Shown in pieces: positions 35,125 to 45,289 of a stretch of 64,000 nucleotides of DNA. Position 1 is the stretch's first letter. The number at the start of each line of letters is the position of its first letter. The notes under the pieces are model-generated. The model searched no databases. It had not been told where the DNA came from and saw nothing but the letters and a program-made list of their open reading frames with translations. The translations under genes and the position numbers were made by a program. Source of the DNA: Serratia nematodiphila DZ0503SBS1 (GTDB taxonomy: Bacteria > Pseudomonadota > Gammaproteobacteria > Enterobacterales > Enterobacteriaceae); contig NZ_JPUX01000002.1 in assembly GCF_000738675.1 (NCBI RefSeq), positions 62,001 through 126,000 on the forward strand, read 5' to 3'.

Positions 35125-35643
35125 TTAGAAGCGGTAGCCTACGCCAACGTTCCAGCTGCCAACGTCCACGCTGCGGATGCGGCTCTGCTCGTAGCCAACG
35201 TCCAGGGCAACGTTTTCGATTGGGTTGAACTGCAGACCTGCACCGTAGGTGAAGCCGTAGTCGCTGTTGCCACCTTTGTTACCGCCAGCCTGGGCGTTGT
35301 CGATGTTTTTGCCGTAGCCAACACCGATCACACCGTAGATGCTCGCCCAGTCGTTGAAGCGGTAAGCTGGACCTGCGGTGATAGAATCGTACTGAGATTT
35401 CTTGTAGAAACCGCTTTCAGAACGATTTTTTTCCAGGTGGGTGAAGGAGCCGATCACACCCAGTGGGTTGTTGTCGAACTCGTAACGGTATTTCAGGTTG
35501 AAACCGTTGGCCTTGTTAGCAACGCCTTGGAGATCACCCTGCGCATAGCCAGCGGATACGGTGCTCTGACCAGCGAATGCGGTACCTGCGCTAACTGCTA
35601 ATACGCAAGCTGCTACTGCGGAAAGACATGCAATTTTTTTCAT
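35125..35643 (-). CDS. ompX: Outer membrane protein X (Ail/OmpX family)
   Basis: A 172-residue eight-stranded outer-membrane barrel. The start is the ATG at 35643 after GAGGTG. The signal peptide ends VSAGTAFA before GQSTVSAGYAQGDLQG. Strand patterns FNLKYRYEF, YGVIGVGYG, FTYGAGLQF, VALDVGYEQS and the final WNVGVGYRF, with terminal Phe, are typical of OmpX/Ail. Family members contribute to adhesion, serum resistance and envelope stress responses. As in E. coli, it is divergent from rhtA. Confidence 0.95.
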   Translation of the reverse strand: MKKIACLSAVAACVLAVSAGTAFAGQSTVSAGYAQGDLQGVANKANGFNLKYRYEFDNNPLGVIGSFTHLEKNRSESGFYKKSQYDSITAGPAYRFNDWASIYGVIGVGYGKNIDNAQAGGNKGGNSDYGFTYGAGLQFNPIENVALDVGYEQSRIRSVDVGSWNVGVGYRF

Positions 35644-36043
35644 AACCACCTCAAACGCGTTTTATTATTAAGTACATCCATTTGTTCATGCTTTGAAAAT
35701 ATAACAAAAATTAGCGTGAAACTCTGCCTTGAAATGAGTGTCTAATGCTTTATATCGTGTAACAGAAGATTTCAAGAACAGTGTATCTGCTTCTTTTCGC
35801 TCTATTTTCGGCCGTATTCTACGGCTTTCTGTGACAAAAATCACCAATTTAATATCCAGATAATTCTTAAGAAAAAGCGCACTTTTTGACCAAATCCGCC
35901 ACATCTCATCCGAGGATCGGCGGATTTCACCGCGATGCGCGCTTTTCTCAGACAGATTTTCGCCATTTCATTTACACTGCTCGCATCCCCGTTTCGACCG
36001 TTTTCTCAAGGCTGAGGAACGGCGCAAAAAAGGCCCGTTAAGG
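35644..36043. promoter_or_regulatory. ompX-rhtA divergent region
   Basis: Four hundred mostly AT-rich bases. It must hold both promoters and a long 5' leader for ompX. I saw no gene, no strong terminator and no clear operator in it. An embedded small RNA cannot be excluded by eye. Confidence 0.5.
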
Positions 36044-36931
36044 ATGTCGTTATCTACTTCCGGCAGAGCGCCCTCCGCGCTGCTGCCCATCTGTCTGTTA
36101 ATCATCGCCATGGTGTCTATCCAAAGCGGTGCCTCGTTAGCCAAAAGCCTGTTCCCGATCGTGGGCGCGGAAGGCATTACGACGCTGCGTCTTTTCATCG
36201 GCACCCTGATTCTGTTCATTATCTTCCGCCCGTGGCGTATGCGCATCGTCGCCGGCAGCCGCTTGCCGCTGTTGATTTACGGCCTGTCGCTCGGCGCGAT
36301 GAACTACCTGTTCTACCTGTCGTTGCGCACCGTGCCGCTCGGCATCGCCGTGGCGCTGGAGTTTACCGGCCCGCTGGCGGTGGCCATGTTCTCGTCGCGG
36401 CGGCCGATTGACTTCCTTTGGGTGGCGTTGGCGATCGCCGGGCTGTGGTTCCTGCTGCCGCTTGGTCACGACGTAGGCGGAATCGACCCGTTGGGTGCCG
36501 CCTGCGCACTCGGCGCCGGCGCCTGCTGGGCGGTGTATATCATCTTCGGCCAGAAGGCCGGCGGCGATCACGGCCCCGGCACGGTGGCGCTCGGCTCGCT
36601 GATCGCCGCGTTGGTGTTCTGCCCGATCGGCGCCTGGCAAACCGGCAGCGTGCTGTTCAACGTTGAGATTCTGCCGATAGCGCTGGCGGTGGCGATCCTC
36701 TCCACCGCGCTGCCTTATTCGCTGGAGATCATCGCGCTGCCCAAAATTCCGGCGCGCACCTTCGGCACCTTGATGAGCCTGGAACCGGCGATGGCGGCGT
36801 TATCCGGCATGCTGTTCCTCGGCGAACACCTGAGCGGCGTGCAATGGCTGGCGCTGGCGGCGATCATCGCCGCCTCCATGGGCTCCGCCCTCACCATTCG
36901 CCCCAAACCTCGCCTCGAAAGCCTTTCCTGA
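36044..36931 (+). CDS. rhtA: Threonine/homoserine exporter
   Basis: A 295-residue EamA-family exporter with ten membrane helices in two repeats. VSIQSGASLAKSLFPIVGAEGITTLRLFIGTLIL at the start and PALMSLEPAMAALSGMLFLGEHLSG-like sequence near 250 match E. coli RhtA (YbiF). Its position opposite ompX and upstream of dps is the same as in E. coli. RhtA exports threonine and homoserine. Confidence 0.94.
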   Translation: MSLSTSGRAPSALLPICLLIIAMVSIQSGASLAKSLFPIVGAEGITTLRLFIGTLILFIIFRPWRMRIVAGSRLPLLIYGLSLGAMNYLFYLSLRTVPLGIAVALEFTGPLAVAMFSSRRPIDFLWVALAIAGLWFLLPLGHDVGGIDPLGAACALGAGACWAVYIIFGQKAGGDHGPGTVALGSLIAALVFCPIGAWQTGSVLFNVEILPIALAVAILSTALPYSLEIIALPKIPARTFGTLMSLEPAMAALSGMLFLGEHLSGVQWLALAAIIAASMGSALTIRPKPRLESLS

Positions 36932-36941
36932 TGACCCGACT

Positions 36942-36973
36942 CGCCTGCAGACCGCAACGTCGGAATGCAGGCG
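36942..36973 (+). terminator. Stem-loop after rhtA
   Basis: CGCCTGCA pairs with TGCAGGCG across a 16-base loop that can itself fold (CCG/CGG). GTTAACTGTTTTC follows, so it is a moderate terminator candidate. Confidence 0.5.
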
Positions 36974-37063
36974 GGTTAACTGTTTTCCTCGTGACAAGTC
37001 GGCATACTTCCCCTTAGCCTGTATCGCAGGCTCTTTGGACTTTCGCTCACATGGAGAATAACA

Positions 37064-37531
37064 GTGATTCACAACAGCCTGTTCAACCCACGCTTCGGCC
37101 GCGGACTCGCGCCGGCGCTGGTTTCAACCCTGACCGAATTGCGCCGATGCGACCTGCCAGAACTGGCGCTGGGGCATCACCCGATCGACGGCGACAACAT
37201 CTTTATGGACGTGATGACGCTGACCACCGCGCCGGCGGCGGAAAAGCGCGCCGAAATGCATCAGGAATACATCGCGCTGCATCTGCTGATCAGCGGTGAA
37301 GAGCGCATCGAATACGGCCTGGCGGGCAATGGGCATCGCGAACAACCCCACACGGAGAATAGCGATCTGCTGCTGCTGGACATCAAACGCCACCCGCAAA
37401 CGCTGCACATGACGCACGGCATGTTCGCCCTCTTTTTCCAGATGGAACCGCACAAGACCGGCTGCGTGTGGCAGCGGCCGCAGCACATCAAGAAAGCGGT
37501 GGTGAGGATCCATCACCGTCTGCTGCTGTGA
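37064..37531 (+). CDS. YhcH/YjgK/YiaL-family protein
   Basis: A 155-residue cupin-like protein of the DUF386 family. It probably starts with GTG at 37064, as GGAG lies at 37053-37056. Typical stretches are FMDVMTLTTAPAAEKRAEMHQEYIALHLLISGEERIEY and DIKRHPQTLHMTHGMFALFFQMEPHKTG, which bring together the His and Glu residues of the metal pocket. Relatives are linked to sialic acid and sugar metabolism; the substrate here is unknown. It is inserted between rhtA and dps compared with E. coli and overlaps the convergent kinase gene by 19 bases. Confidence 0.85.
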   Translation: MIHNSLFNPRFGRGLAPALVSTLTELRRCDLPELALGHHPIDGDNIFMDVMTLTTAPAAEKRAEMHQEYIALHLLISGEERIEYGLAGNGHREQPHTENSDLLLLDIKRHPQTLHMTHGMFALFFQMEPHKTGCVWQRPQHIKKAVVRIHHRLLL

Positions 37532-38064
37532 ACCTGCAGCAGCGCCCGTAGAAAATCGGCGGCCTGGCGGGGTGAACGCAGGCGCACGAAACGGCGCCCG
37601 GCGTCGGGACGAGCCATCTCCGCCAGGTATTTTCGCCGGTTCTTCGAGTAAGTGCGGATCGTCCAAAGCACGATCGACTCGCGGCTGAAGAAAGAACGGC
37701 GGAAGCTTTCCCGATTGCCGGTGCCCGGCCACAGCTCGCTTTTGCCGGCCGCGCGTCGGCACGCGCGGCGCACGGCCTGCCACAACGTGCGGCCGAAACC
37801 GTAGTCCAGCCACAGAATATAATCGACCTCGCGCCACTTGACCGGCTGCGTGCGGCTGTAATTGCCGTCCAGCACCCAGCCATCCCCCGCTTCGGCCAGC
37901 GTCTGTTCAAGCCGCGCCAGGAACTCATCATCGGGCGTTCCCTGCCATTCAGGCCGCCAATACAGCCTGTCCATCTCGATATAGGGCACGCCAAGCCGTT
38001 CCGCCAGTTGACGCGCCAGGGTGCTTTTACCGCTGCCGCTGGTGCCGACGACGTTAATTTTCAT
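37513..38064 (-). CDS. P-loop kinase-like protein (adenylate kinase / topology modulator type)
   Basis: A 183-residue nucleotide-binding protein. The Walker A motif is [10 protein letters not shown] at residues 7-16, followed by VPYIEMDRLYWRPEW and WVLDGNYSR, as in the FlaR/topology-modulation group of small kinases. A lid-like basic region (RRACRRAAGKSEL) and a WTIRTYSKNRRKY segment follow. Relatives have been called DNA topology modulators, but catalysis is not well defined. It stands alone on the minus strand, its 3' end overlapping the YhcH-type gene. Confidence 0.82.
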   Translation of the reverse strand: MKINVVGTSGSGKSTLARQLAERLGVPYIEMDRLYWRPEWQGTPDDEFLARLEQTLAEAGDGWVLDGNYSRTQPVKWREVDYILWLDYGFGRTLWQAVRRACRRAAGKSELWPGTGNRESFRRSFFSRESIVLWTIRTYSKNRRKYLAEMARPDAGRRFVRLRSPRQAADFLRALLQVHSSRR

Positions 38065-38422
38065 TATTCGCCCTATAAAGAGAGAGGATAATTACCCTAC
38101 TGTAGCGGCATCAATTACCGCTATCAATATGAATGGATGAGAAATTAACACCACGATAACAAAGCGGATATTTAGCCGAAACCCGCAGGCGAAAAAATAA
38201 AATAACCAAGGTAAATTTTCACAGCCATAAATAACAAATCAGTAAATGACAAATAATTATATTTTTCATGCTATTGCATTAAATAAAAATTCAACCAGAC
38301 CCATTATCCGTAGGCTAACCCTATTTGTACAATAGCCATTTTCGTCCGGCAAAAATAAACAGCCCTGCTATAATTGATCCCGTAACGAAATAGGACAACG
38401 ACTAATCAAGAGGATATCTGAT
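38065..38422. promoter_or_regulatory. AT-rich dps upstream region
   Basis: A 358-base, strongly AT-rich gap between the divergent kinase gene and dps. It carries a good dps promoter at 38366-38374. Long A/T stretches at 38120-38300 could bind IHF or H-NS. I found no gene here. Confidence 0.6.
38366..38374 (+). promoter_or_regulatory. dps promoter, extended -10
   Basis: TGC-TATAAT with a following T lies 49 bases before the dps ATG. A C directly before TATAAT suits sigma-S as well as sigma-70, as expected for dps. No strong -35 element was seen. Confidence 0.65.
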
Positions 38423-38926
38423 ATGAGTACCGCTAAACTGGTGAAAACGAAATCTTCTGATCTGCTGTATACCCGTAACGATCTGGACGAAAAAATCAAA
38501 CTGGCCGCCATCAAGGCGCTGAACCACCAGGTCGTGCAATTCATCGATCTTTCGTTGATCACCAAACAGGCGCACTGGAACATGCGTGGCGCGAACTTTA
38601 TCGCGGTTCATGAAATGCTGGACGGCTTCCGCACCGCCATCATCGAGCACCAGGACACCTTCGCCGAGCGCGTGGTGCAGCTGGGCGGCGTGGCGCTGGG
38701 CACCGTACAGGTGGTGAACGATCGCACGCCGCTGAAAAGCTATCCGACCAATATCCACAGCGTGCAAGAACACCTGAAAGCGCTGGCCGATCGCTATGGC
38801 GCGGTAGCGAACGACATCCGTAAAGCCATTACCGAAGTGGAAGACGAAGACACCGCCGATATGTTCACCGCCGCCTCGCGCGATCTGGACAAGTTCCTGT
38901 GGTTCATCGAATCCAACATCGAATAA
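38423..38926 (+). CDS. dps: DNA-protecting ferritin-like protein Dps
   Basis: A 167-residue four-helix-bundle protein that forms a dodecamer, binds DNA in stationary phase and detoxifies iron with peroxide. The lysine-rich N-terminus ([15 protein letters not shown]) is the DNA-binding tail. The ferroxidase residues lie in [35 protein letters not shown] precedes the ATG. It is flanked by glnH and rhtA as in E. coli. Confidence 0.97.
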   Translation: MSTAKLVKTKSSDLLYTRNDLDEKIKLAAIKALNHQVVQFIDLSLITKQAHWNMRGANFIAVHEMLDGFRTAIIEHQDTFAERVVQLGGVALGTVQVVNDRTPLKSYPTNIHSVQEHLKALADRYGAVANDIRKAITEVEDEDTADMFTAASRDLDKFLWFIESNIE

Positions 38927-38965
38927 CGCCGCAACGCGTTGCAGACCGCCCGTCGTGCCGGGCAG

Positions 38966-38998
38966 AACAGGCTGGGCTTCGCCCGGCCTGTTTTCTTT
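38966..38998 (+). terminator. dps terminator
   Basis: A stem of about eleven pairs (AACAGGCTGGG with CCCGGCCTGTT, one G-T pair) closes on CTTCG and runs into TTTCTTTT. Confidence 0.88.
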
Positions 38999-39068
38999 TG
39001 TGCGGCCGTTGAATTGTGCAAAAAACGGCCCATATTAAACGGTAGGTTTCCCTTGTCAGGAGGTGATG

Positions 39069-39335
39069 ATGGCCAGCGGCTGGGCGGCGGACGGCGCCGT
39101 ACAAGATCAAATTGATTCCACCGTCGACGATGCGGTGCAGCGCGCGCGTGATGCGCTCGGGCATGGCGAGAGCGAACGCTATTGCCAGGAATGCGGAGAA
39201 CCGATCCCCGAGGCGCGCCGCCAGGCGCTGAAGGGGGTGCGTTTTTGCGTCGCCTGCCAGGCCGAACAAGACAAAAAACACGCGGCCACCAGCCTGTACA
39301 ACCGGCGCGGCAGCAAAGACAGCCAGTTGCGCTAG
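39069..39335 (+). CDS. ybiI: DksA/TraR-type zinc-finger protein YbiI
   Basis: An 88-residue protein with a C4 zinc finger, CQECGEPIPEARR...RFCVACQ. The start is the ATG at 39069, five bases after AGGAGG; this gives MASGWAADG, as in E. coli YbiI (MASGWA...), and the end YNRRGSKDSQLR is conserved. It belongs to the DksA/TraR group but lacks most of the coiled-coil, so a direct RNA polymerase role is unproven. In E. coli it lies in the same general region. Confidence 0.9.
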   Translation: MASGWAADGAVQDQIDSTVDDAVQRARDALGHGESERYCQECGEPIPEARRQALKGVRFCVACQAEQDKKHAATSLYNRRGSKDSQLR

Positions 39336-39501
39336 CATTATCATCTGCTCCCCTTTTTCCCCTCTCGCAGTCACGCTTGCACCGTCAGTGCATCATGAAA
39401 GTTAGAGTTAGTTATCAATATTGAAGCAAAAACGTTAAAGAACGGTTGTTTCACAGCCAAAATTTGGTTAATGATAGCCTCGTGCACCAAGATAATTCTT
39501 A

Positions 39502-39518
39502 CGCACCATTTCGGTGCC
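39502..39518 (+). promoter_or_regulatory. NtrC-like binding site 1
   Basis: GCACC-ATTTC-GGTGC is a perfect inverted repeat with the five-base spacing of the NtrC consensus TGCACC-N5-GGTGCA. Confidence 0.75.
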
Positions 39519-39531
39519 TCATTGTGGTGCA
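39515..39531 (+). promoter_or_regulatory. NtrC-like binding site 2
   Basis: TGCCTC-ATTGT-GGTGCA keeps the right arm and most of the left arm of the NtrC consensus and overlaps site 1. It lies about 70 bases upstream of the sigma-54 element. Confidence 0.65.
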
Positions 39532-39602
39532 CAACCATAACTATTCGCCGTCACGGCACAACATCACGCAGTAACTCTTTGTTTTTATAGTAGTTGAAAA
39601 CA

Positions 39603-39618
39603 TGGCACGATTTTTTCA
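39603..39618 (+). promoter_or_regulatory. Sigma-54 promoter of glnHPQ
   Basis: TGGCACG-ATTT-TTTCA has the -24/-12 layout of sigma-54 promoters and is essentially the same as E. coli glnHp2. It is 59 bases before the glnH ATG. Confidence 0.85.
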
Positions 39619-39649
39619 TGGTACCAACTGCAATATAAAAAATGGGTAA

Positions 39650-40420
<771 letters not shown>

Positions 40421-40452
40421 GCGGTGAACTTGGCACGCTATTAACTTAAGCA

Positions 40453-40474
40453 CAGGGGGTCGCTTAACCCCCTG
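40453..40474 (+). other. Stem-loop between glnH and glnP
   Basis: CAGGGGGT-CGCTTA-ACCCCCTG forms a strong eight-base-pair hairpin in the 103-base gap, without a long U-run. It is probably an mRNA 3'-end stabiliser or partial terminator. Confidence 0.65.
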
Positions 40475-40523
40475 CGCTTCGTTGTATCTGATACCCACGT
40501 TTGGGATCACCGGGAGAAATATC

Positions 40524-41183
40524 ATGCAGTTCGACTGGAGCGCCATCTGGCCCGCCATTCCTATCTTGTTAGAGGGCGCCAAAATGACCCTGTGGATTTC
40601 GGTCCTCGGTCTGATTGGCGGCCTGATCATCGGCCTCGTCGCCGGCTTTGCCCGCACCTACGGCGGATGGATCGCCAACCACATCGCGTTGGTGTTTATC
40701 GAAGTGATCCGCGGCACGCCGATCGTGGTGCAGGTGATGTTCATCTACTTCGCCCTGCCGATGGCGTTCACCGATTTGCGCATCGATCCGTTCACCGCGG
40801 CGGTGGTGACCATCATGATCAACTCCGGCGCCTACATCGCGGAAATCACCCGCGGCGCGGTGCTGTCTATCCATAACGGTTTCCGCGAAGCCGGGCTGGC
40901 GCTCGGCCTGTCGCGCCGCGAAACCATCCGCTACGTCATTATGCCGCTGGCGCTGCGCCGCATGCTGCCGCCGCTGGGCAACCAGTGGATCATCAGCATC
41001 AAAGATACCTCGCTGTTCATCGTGATCGGCGTGGCGGAGCTGACCCGTCAGGGTCAGGAAATTATTGCCGGTAACTTCCGCGCGCTGGAAATCTGGAGCG
41101 CCGTGGCGGTTATCTACCTGATTATTACCCTGGTGCTGAGCTTCGTGCTGCGTCGTCTGGAAAGAAGGATGAAAATCCTGTGA
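40524..41183 (+). CDS. glnP: Glutamine ABC transporter, permease
   Basis: A 219-residue inner-membrane permease of the HisM/GlnP family with five helices. The start is the ATG at 40524 after GGGAGA, giving the length of E. coli GlnP. The coupling motif is [33 protein letters not shown]. It overlaps glnQ by four bases (GTGA). Confidence 0.96.
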   Translation: MQFDWSAIWPAIPILLEGAKMTLWISVLGLIGGLIIGLVAGFARTYGGWIANHIALVFIEVIRGTPIVVQVMFIYFALPMAFTDLRIDPFTAAVVTIMINSGAYIAEITRGAVLSIHNGFREAGLALGLSRRETIRYVIMPLALRRMLPPLGNQWIISIKDTSLFIVIGVAELTRQGQEIIAGNFRALEIWSAVAVIYLIITLVLSFVLRRLERRMKIL

Positions 41184-41902
41184 TTGAATTTAAAAACGTC
41201 TCCAAGCATTTTGGCCAAACCCAGGTGCTGCACAACATCGATTTGAAGATCGACAAAGGCGAAGTGGTGGTGATCATCGGGCCGTCCGGCTCCGGCAAAT
41301 CCACCCTGCTGCGCTGCATCAACAAGCTGGAAGAGGTGACCAGCGGCGATCTGATCGTCGATGGCCTGAAAGCCAACGATCCGAAAGTGGACGATCGGTT
41401 GATCCGCCAGGAAGCCGGTATGGTATTCCAGCAGTTCTACCTGTTCCCGCACCTGACGGCGCTGGAAAACGTCGCCTTCGGCCCGATCCGCGTGCGCGGC
41501 GCGAAGAAGTCCGATGCGGAAAAGCTGGCGCGCGAGCTGCTGGCCAAGGTCGGTCTGGCGGAGCGCGCCCACCACTACCCGTCCGAGCTGTCGGGCGGCC
41601 AGCAGCAGCGCGTGGCGATCGCGCGCGCGCTGGCGGTGAAGCCGAAAATGATGCTGTTCGACGAGCCGACCTCCGCGCTCGATCCGGAGCTGCGCCACGA
41701 AGTGCTGAAGGTGATGCAGGATCTGGCCGAGGAAGGCATGACGATGGTCATCGTTACCCATGAAGTCGGCTTTGCCGAAAAAGTGGCGTCGCGCCTGATC
41801 TTTATCGACAAGGGCCGGATTGCCGAAGACGGCAACCCGCACGATCTGATCAACCATCCGCCAAGCCCGCGTCTGCAGGAATTCCTGCAGCACGTGTCCT
41901 GA
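41180..41902 (+). CDS. glnQ: Glutamine ABC transporter, ATPase
   Basis: A 240-residue ABC ATPase. The GTG start at 41180 overlaps the glnP stop. Walker [10 protein letters not shown], signature LSGGQQQR, Walker [14 protein letters not shown] and the H-loop [11 protein letters not shown] are all intact. It drives glutamine import together with GlnP and GlnH. Confidence 0.97.
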   Translation: MIEFKNVSKHFGQTQVLHNIDLKIDKGEVVVIIGPSGSGKSTLLRCINKLEEVTSGDLIVDGLKANDPKVDDRLIRQEAGMVFQQFYLFPHLTALENVAFGPIRVRGAKKSDAEKLARELLAKVGLAERAHHYPSELSGGQQQRVAIARALAVKPKMMLFDEPTSALDPELRHEVLKVMQDLAEEGMTMVIVTHEVGFAEKVASRLIFIDKGRIAEDGNPHDLINHPPSPRLQEFLQHVS

Positions 41903-41916
41903 TCCTGGCGGTTTCA

Positions 41917-41948
41917 CGGCGGGCGTTGCACGCGCCCGCCGCTTTCAT
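41917..41948 (+). terminator. Probable glnHPQ terminator
   Basis: CGGCGGGCG-TTGCACG-CGCCCGCCG is a perfect nine-base-pair stem starting 15 bases after glnQ and followed by the U-poor CTTTCATT. Confidence 0.6.
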
Positions 41949-42056
41949 TCCGCACGCTCTCCCACGCCCCGTCGCGCCACCTTTCCTACTATATTGATTG
42001 TTTTTCATCGTATTGCTTTTACATCCGCCGATCACAGAACGCCAAAGAGAGGAACC

Positions 42057-44276
42057 ATGCCGCCAAACGCAGACTCCCGACGAGGTTCTCATCTGCGAGA
42101 ACACCTGCTTTTCCTGCTGCTGCTGTTGACCCTGAACGTCTTCGCACCACCGGCGCTGGCGCAAAATGCGCCGCCCGCGCCCGCCGACAAGAGCGAGCAA
42201 CAGAAAGCCGCCTACGCCGCGCTGGCTGAGCTGCTGCAAGACGACAAAGCGCGCGCGGAACTCATTAACCACCTGAAACAGACCGCCGGCGACGCCCCCG
42301 CCGCCGCGCCGGCAACGCCGGAGGAATCGACGCCCGCTACGCTGAGCGACAGCCTGAACTCGCTGGCGCAGGAAGGCATCGGCACCTTTAACCAAAAGCT
42401 CGGCGCGCTGCAAAAGCTGATCGACTCCGGCCCGAAGCGCGTTTTCAATCCCGCCGGCTTTTTCCGCGCGCTGGGCTACTTTCTGCTGACGGTGGCGGTC
42501 ACCTTTGCGCTGTTCCACCTGATCCGGCGGCTGATCGCGCCGCTGTACAAGCGCATGGGCAGTTGGGGGCACAACGCCAGGCTGCAGCGCGGCCCGTGGT
42601 ATAAGCGCCCCGCCGCCATTCTCGGCGCTTTCGCCATCGATCTGCTAGTGCTGCTGCTGGCGCTGGCGGCAGGCAACCTGTTTGCCCGCCACGTCCACGC
42701 CGACAGCGCCACCATCCTGCGGCTGCAGACCCTGTTTCTCAGCGCCTTCGCGGTGATTGAATTTTTCAAGGCGGTGCTGCGGCTGATTTTCGCCCCCAGC
42801 TTCGACTATCTGCGCCCATTCCCCTTCAGCGATCGGAGCGCGCGCTATTGGAACACCCGCCTCGCCTGGCTCAGCGGCCTGATCGGCTATGGCCTGATGG
42901 TGGTGGTGCCGGTGGTGGCGGTGCAGATCAGCTATTCGGCCGCCGCCGCCGTCAACCTGGTGGTGATGCTGGCGCTGACGCTGTACGCCATTTGGCTGAT
43001 CCTGCACAACCGCAAACCGATACAGCAACAGATCAACCTGCTGGCCGAACGGTCGATGGCGTTTTTCAGCGTGATCCTGCGCGGGCTGGGGCATGTCTGG
43101 CATCTGTTGGCGATCGCCTATTTTCTGGTGTTGTTCGTGCTGTCCCAGTTCGACATCGGCAACAGCCTGCGCTTTATGATGAGCGCCACGGTGAAAAGCC
43201 TGTTGGTGGTCGGCGTCGGCGCGCTGCTGTCCGGCATGCTGACCCGCTGGATTTTCCGCCGCATTTCGCTGCCGACCGACGTCAATCTGCGCTATCCGAT
43301 GCTCGAGCGGCGCATCAACTCTTACATCCCCAACGGGTTGAAGATACTGCGGGTGATGGTGGTGCTGGCAGTGACGCTGTTTCTGCTCGATGCCTGGCAT
43401 CTGATCAACCTGTATCAATGGGCGGGCAGCGAAAATGGCCAGCGGACGCTCGGCGGGCTGGTGCATATTCTGCTGATCCTGTTGATCGCCGTGTTCAGCT
43501 GGACGCTGATGGCCAGCATCATCGAGCACCGCCTGGCGCTGGAGCTGAGCAACGGCGTGCGGCCGAGCGCGCGCGAACGCACGCTGCTGACGCTGTTTCG
43601 CAACGTGTTGGCTATCGTTATCAGCACCATCACCGTGATGATCGTGCTGTCGCAGATCGGACTGAACATCGCGCCGCTGCTGGCGGGTGCCGGCGCGCTG
43701 GGGCTGGCCATCAGCTTCGGCGCCCAGACGCTGGTGAAAGACGTGATTACCGGCGTGTTCATCCAGTTCGAAAACGGCATGAACACCGGCGAGTACGTCA
43801 CCGTCAGCGGCATCACCGGCACCGTGGAGCGCATGACCATCCGCTCGATCGGCCTGCGCGACGACTACGGCGTCTATCACATCGTGCCGTACTCTTCGAT
43901 CACCACGCTGGCCAACTATGCGCGTGAGTTCGGGGTATACCGCGCCAATTACACCGTCAGCCGCGACGAGGACATCGATCGGGTCAATGAGGTGCTGCAT
44001 CAGGCCATCGAGGCGCTGAAGCAGGATGAACAGGTGAAGCATTTCCTGATTGGCGAGCCGGTCTTCAACGGCGTGGTGGCGCTGGGCGATCGCTCGTTCA
44101 CCACCCGCGTGACGGTGCGCACGCAGGCGCTGAAACAGTGGGTGGTGCAATACGCCCTCGACCGGCTGGTGAAAATCCATTTCGATCGGGCCGGCATCGG
44201 CATGCCGCAGCAGGCGATGCAGATTTCCCGCGCACCGCAGCCGCATGACGAGCAGGCGCCGCCCGCGGCGATCTGA
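42057..44276 (+). CDS. ybiO: Mechanosensitive channel YbiO (MscS family)
   Basis: A 739-residue inner-membrane channel. The start is the ATG at 42057 after GAGAGG. A signal segment (~15-36, ending APPALAQ) precedes a periplasmic domain, and then about ten membrane helices. The MscS pore and beta domain appear at ~545-600 as GAGALGLAISFGAQTLVKDVITGVFIQFENGMNTGEYVTVSG. The C-terminal tail ends DEQAPPAAI. Such channels open under membrane tension to release solutes on osmotic downshock. It follows glnQ as in E. coli. Confidence 0.92.
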   Translation: MPPNADSRRGSHLREHLLFLLLLLTLNVFAPPALAQNAPPAPADKSEQQKAAYAALAELLQDDKARAELINHLKQTAGDAPAAAPATPEESTPATLSDSLNSLAQEGIGTFNQKLGALQKLIDSGPKRVFNPAGFFRALGYFLLTVAVTFALFHLIRRLIAPLYKRMGSWGHNARLQRGPWYKRPAAILGAFAIDLLVLLLALAAGNLFARHVHADSATILRLQTLFLSAFAVIEFFKAVLRLIFAPSFDYLRPFPFSDRSARYWNTRLAWLSGLIGYGLMVVVPVVAVQISYSAAAAVNLVVMLALTLYAIWLILHNRKPIQQQINLLAERSMAFFSVILRGLGHVWHLLAIAYFLVLFVLSQFDIGNSLRFMMSATVKSLLVVGVGALLSGMLTRWIFRRISLPTDVNLRYPMLERRINSYIPNGLKILRVMVVLAVTLFLLDAWHLINLYQWAGSENGQRTLGGLVHILLILLIAVFSWTLMASIIEHRLALELSNGVRPSARERTLLTLFRNVLAIVISTITVMIVLSQIGLNIAPLLAGAGALGLAISFGAQTLVKDVITGVFIQFENGMNTGEYVTVSGITGTVERMTIRSIGLRDDYGVYHIVPYSSITTLANYAREFGVYRANYTVSRDEDIDRVNEVLHQAIEALKQDEQVKHFLIGEPVFNGVVALGDRSFTTRVTVRTQALKQWVVQYALDRLVKIHFDRAGIGMPQQAMQISRAPQPHDEQAPPAAI

Positions 44277-44278
44277 GG

Positions 44279-45289
44279 TTAGCGCCCGCGCCCGCAGGGC
44301 TGAGCGGCCAGGAAGGCCGCCACATCCTGCCGGTAGGCGTCGTATTGCACCGAGCGCGGGGCAAACAGGCCCACCACGTTGATCAGCCACGGATGGCGGG
44401 CGAACAGCGGCTTGACCATCACATGATCGGCCTCGTCGATGCGCGTCACCGTCAGCAGCGAGGCCGGGATCGTTTGCCGATACACGCGCTCGGTTTCGTC
44501 CGCGTCCACGTTGACGTCGCGCCCCCCCAGGATCAGGTGCACCGGCGTGACGAAATACCGCAATCCCGCCGTCGCGTCGCTGGCCATGTTGGCGCGGATA
44601 AAGCGCCAGCGGTCGGCGCTCAATGCAGCGGCGGCGCCAAACTCACGGCGGTACTGTTCGTAGCCGTCCGGCTGTTCGAGCAGCGTTTGGATGTGGCGCC
44701 AGTGCGCCTCGCGCGCGGCGATCGACGCTTCATCGTCCCCTGCCGCCACCATCGCCGCCCGGGTGTTGTAGCGCCCCTGCCGCAGCCAGTTGATCGCCGG
44801 CGCCACCGCCAGCGTAAACGCGATGTCGGGGCGCAAACGCGCCACCTCCGGCATCACCCACCCCGCCTGGCTGGTGCCCCACAGCCCCACGCAGCGCGCA
44901 TCGAAGCGCCCGTCCTGCCGGGCCCAGTCGATGATATCGGCGGTTTCCCGCGCGCGATCCGCCATGGTCTGATGCAGCCAGTTGCCGCCGGAGCCGCCCA
45001 CGCCCGGCTTATCGAAGGCTAAAACCGCATAGCCCTGCTGCGCCATCGTCTCCCAAATGCCGTAATAGCCTTCGTCGCGGCTGGCGTTGGCCGGCCCATC
45101 GCCGTGCACGAACACCACCACGCCGGGCTTCACCGGCGCATGCTCCGGCAGCACCAGCGTGCCGGTCAGCCGATTGCCGCCGGCGGTCACCACCACCGGT
45201 TCGGTGACAAAGCGAAAGTCGTTGACGTAAATCACCCAGCCGAGCGCCGGCAGGAGCAGCGCCACGATGAACAGCCCTATTCTGCGCAC
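44279..45289 (-). CDS. Alpha/beta hydrolase with N-terminal membrane anchor
   Basis: A 336-residue hydrolase. Residues 4-22 are hydrophobic (IGLFIVALLLPALGWVIYV), giving an uncleaved anchor or signal. The oxyanion motif is FVHGDGP, the nucleophile is Ser in GTSQAGW, and the catalytic His is in DHVMVKP near residue 290. It resembles acyl-peptide or dienelactone-like hydrolases, but the substrate is open. It is the last gene of a TetR-GNAT-hydrolase operon and overlaps the GNAT gene by 13 bases. It faces ybiO with a two-base gap and no visible terminator. Confidence 0.82.
   Translation of the reverse strand: MRRIGLFIVALLLPALGWVIYVNDFRFVTEPVVVTAGGNRLTGTLVLPEHAPVKPGVVVFVHGDGPANASRDEGYYGIWETMAQQGYAVLAFDKPGVGGSGGNWLHQTMADRARETADIIDWARQDGRFDARCVGLWGTSQAGWVMPEVARLRPDIAFTLAVAPAINWLRQGRYNTRAAMVAAGDDEASIAAREAHWRHIQTLLEQPDGYEQYRREFGAAAALSADRWRFIRANMASDATAGLRYFVTPVHLILGGRDVNVDADETERVYRQTIPASLLTVTRIDEADHVMVKPLFARHPWLINVVGLFAPRSVQYDAYRQDVAAFLAAQPCGRGR

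Noticed and set aside
42645..44390. A 581-codon open frame on the minus strand
   Set aside because: It lies antisense to ybiO, has His/Gln/Arg-rich low-complexity sequence typical of GC-rich shadow frames, and matches no family.
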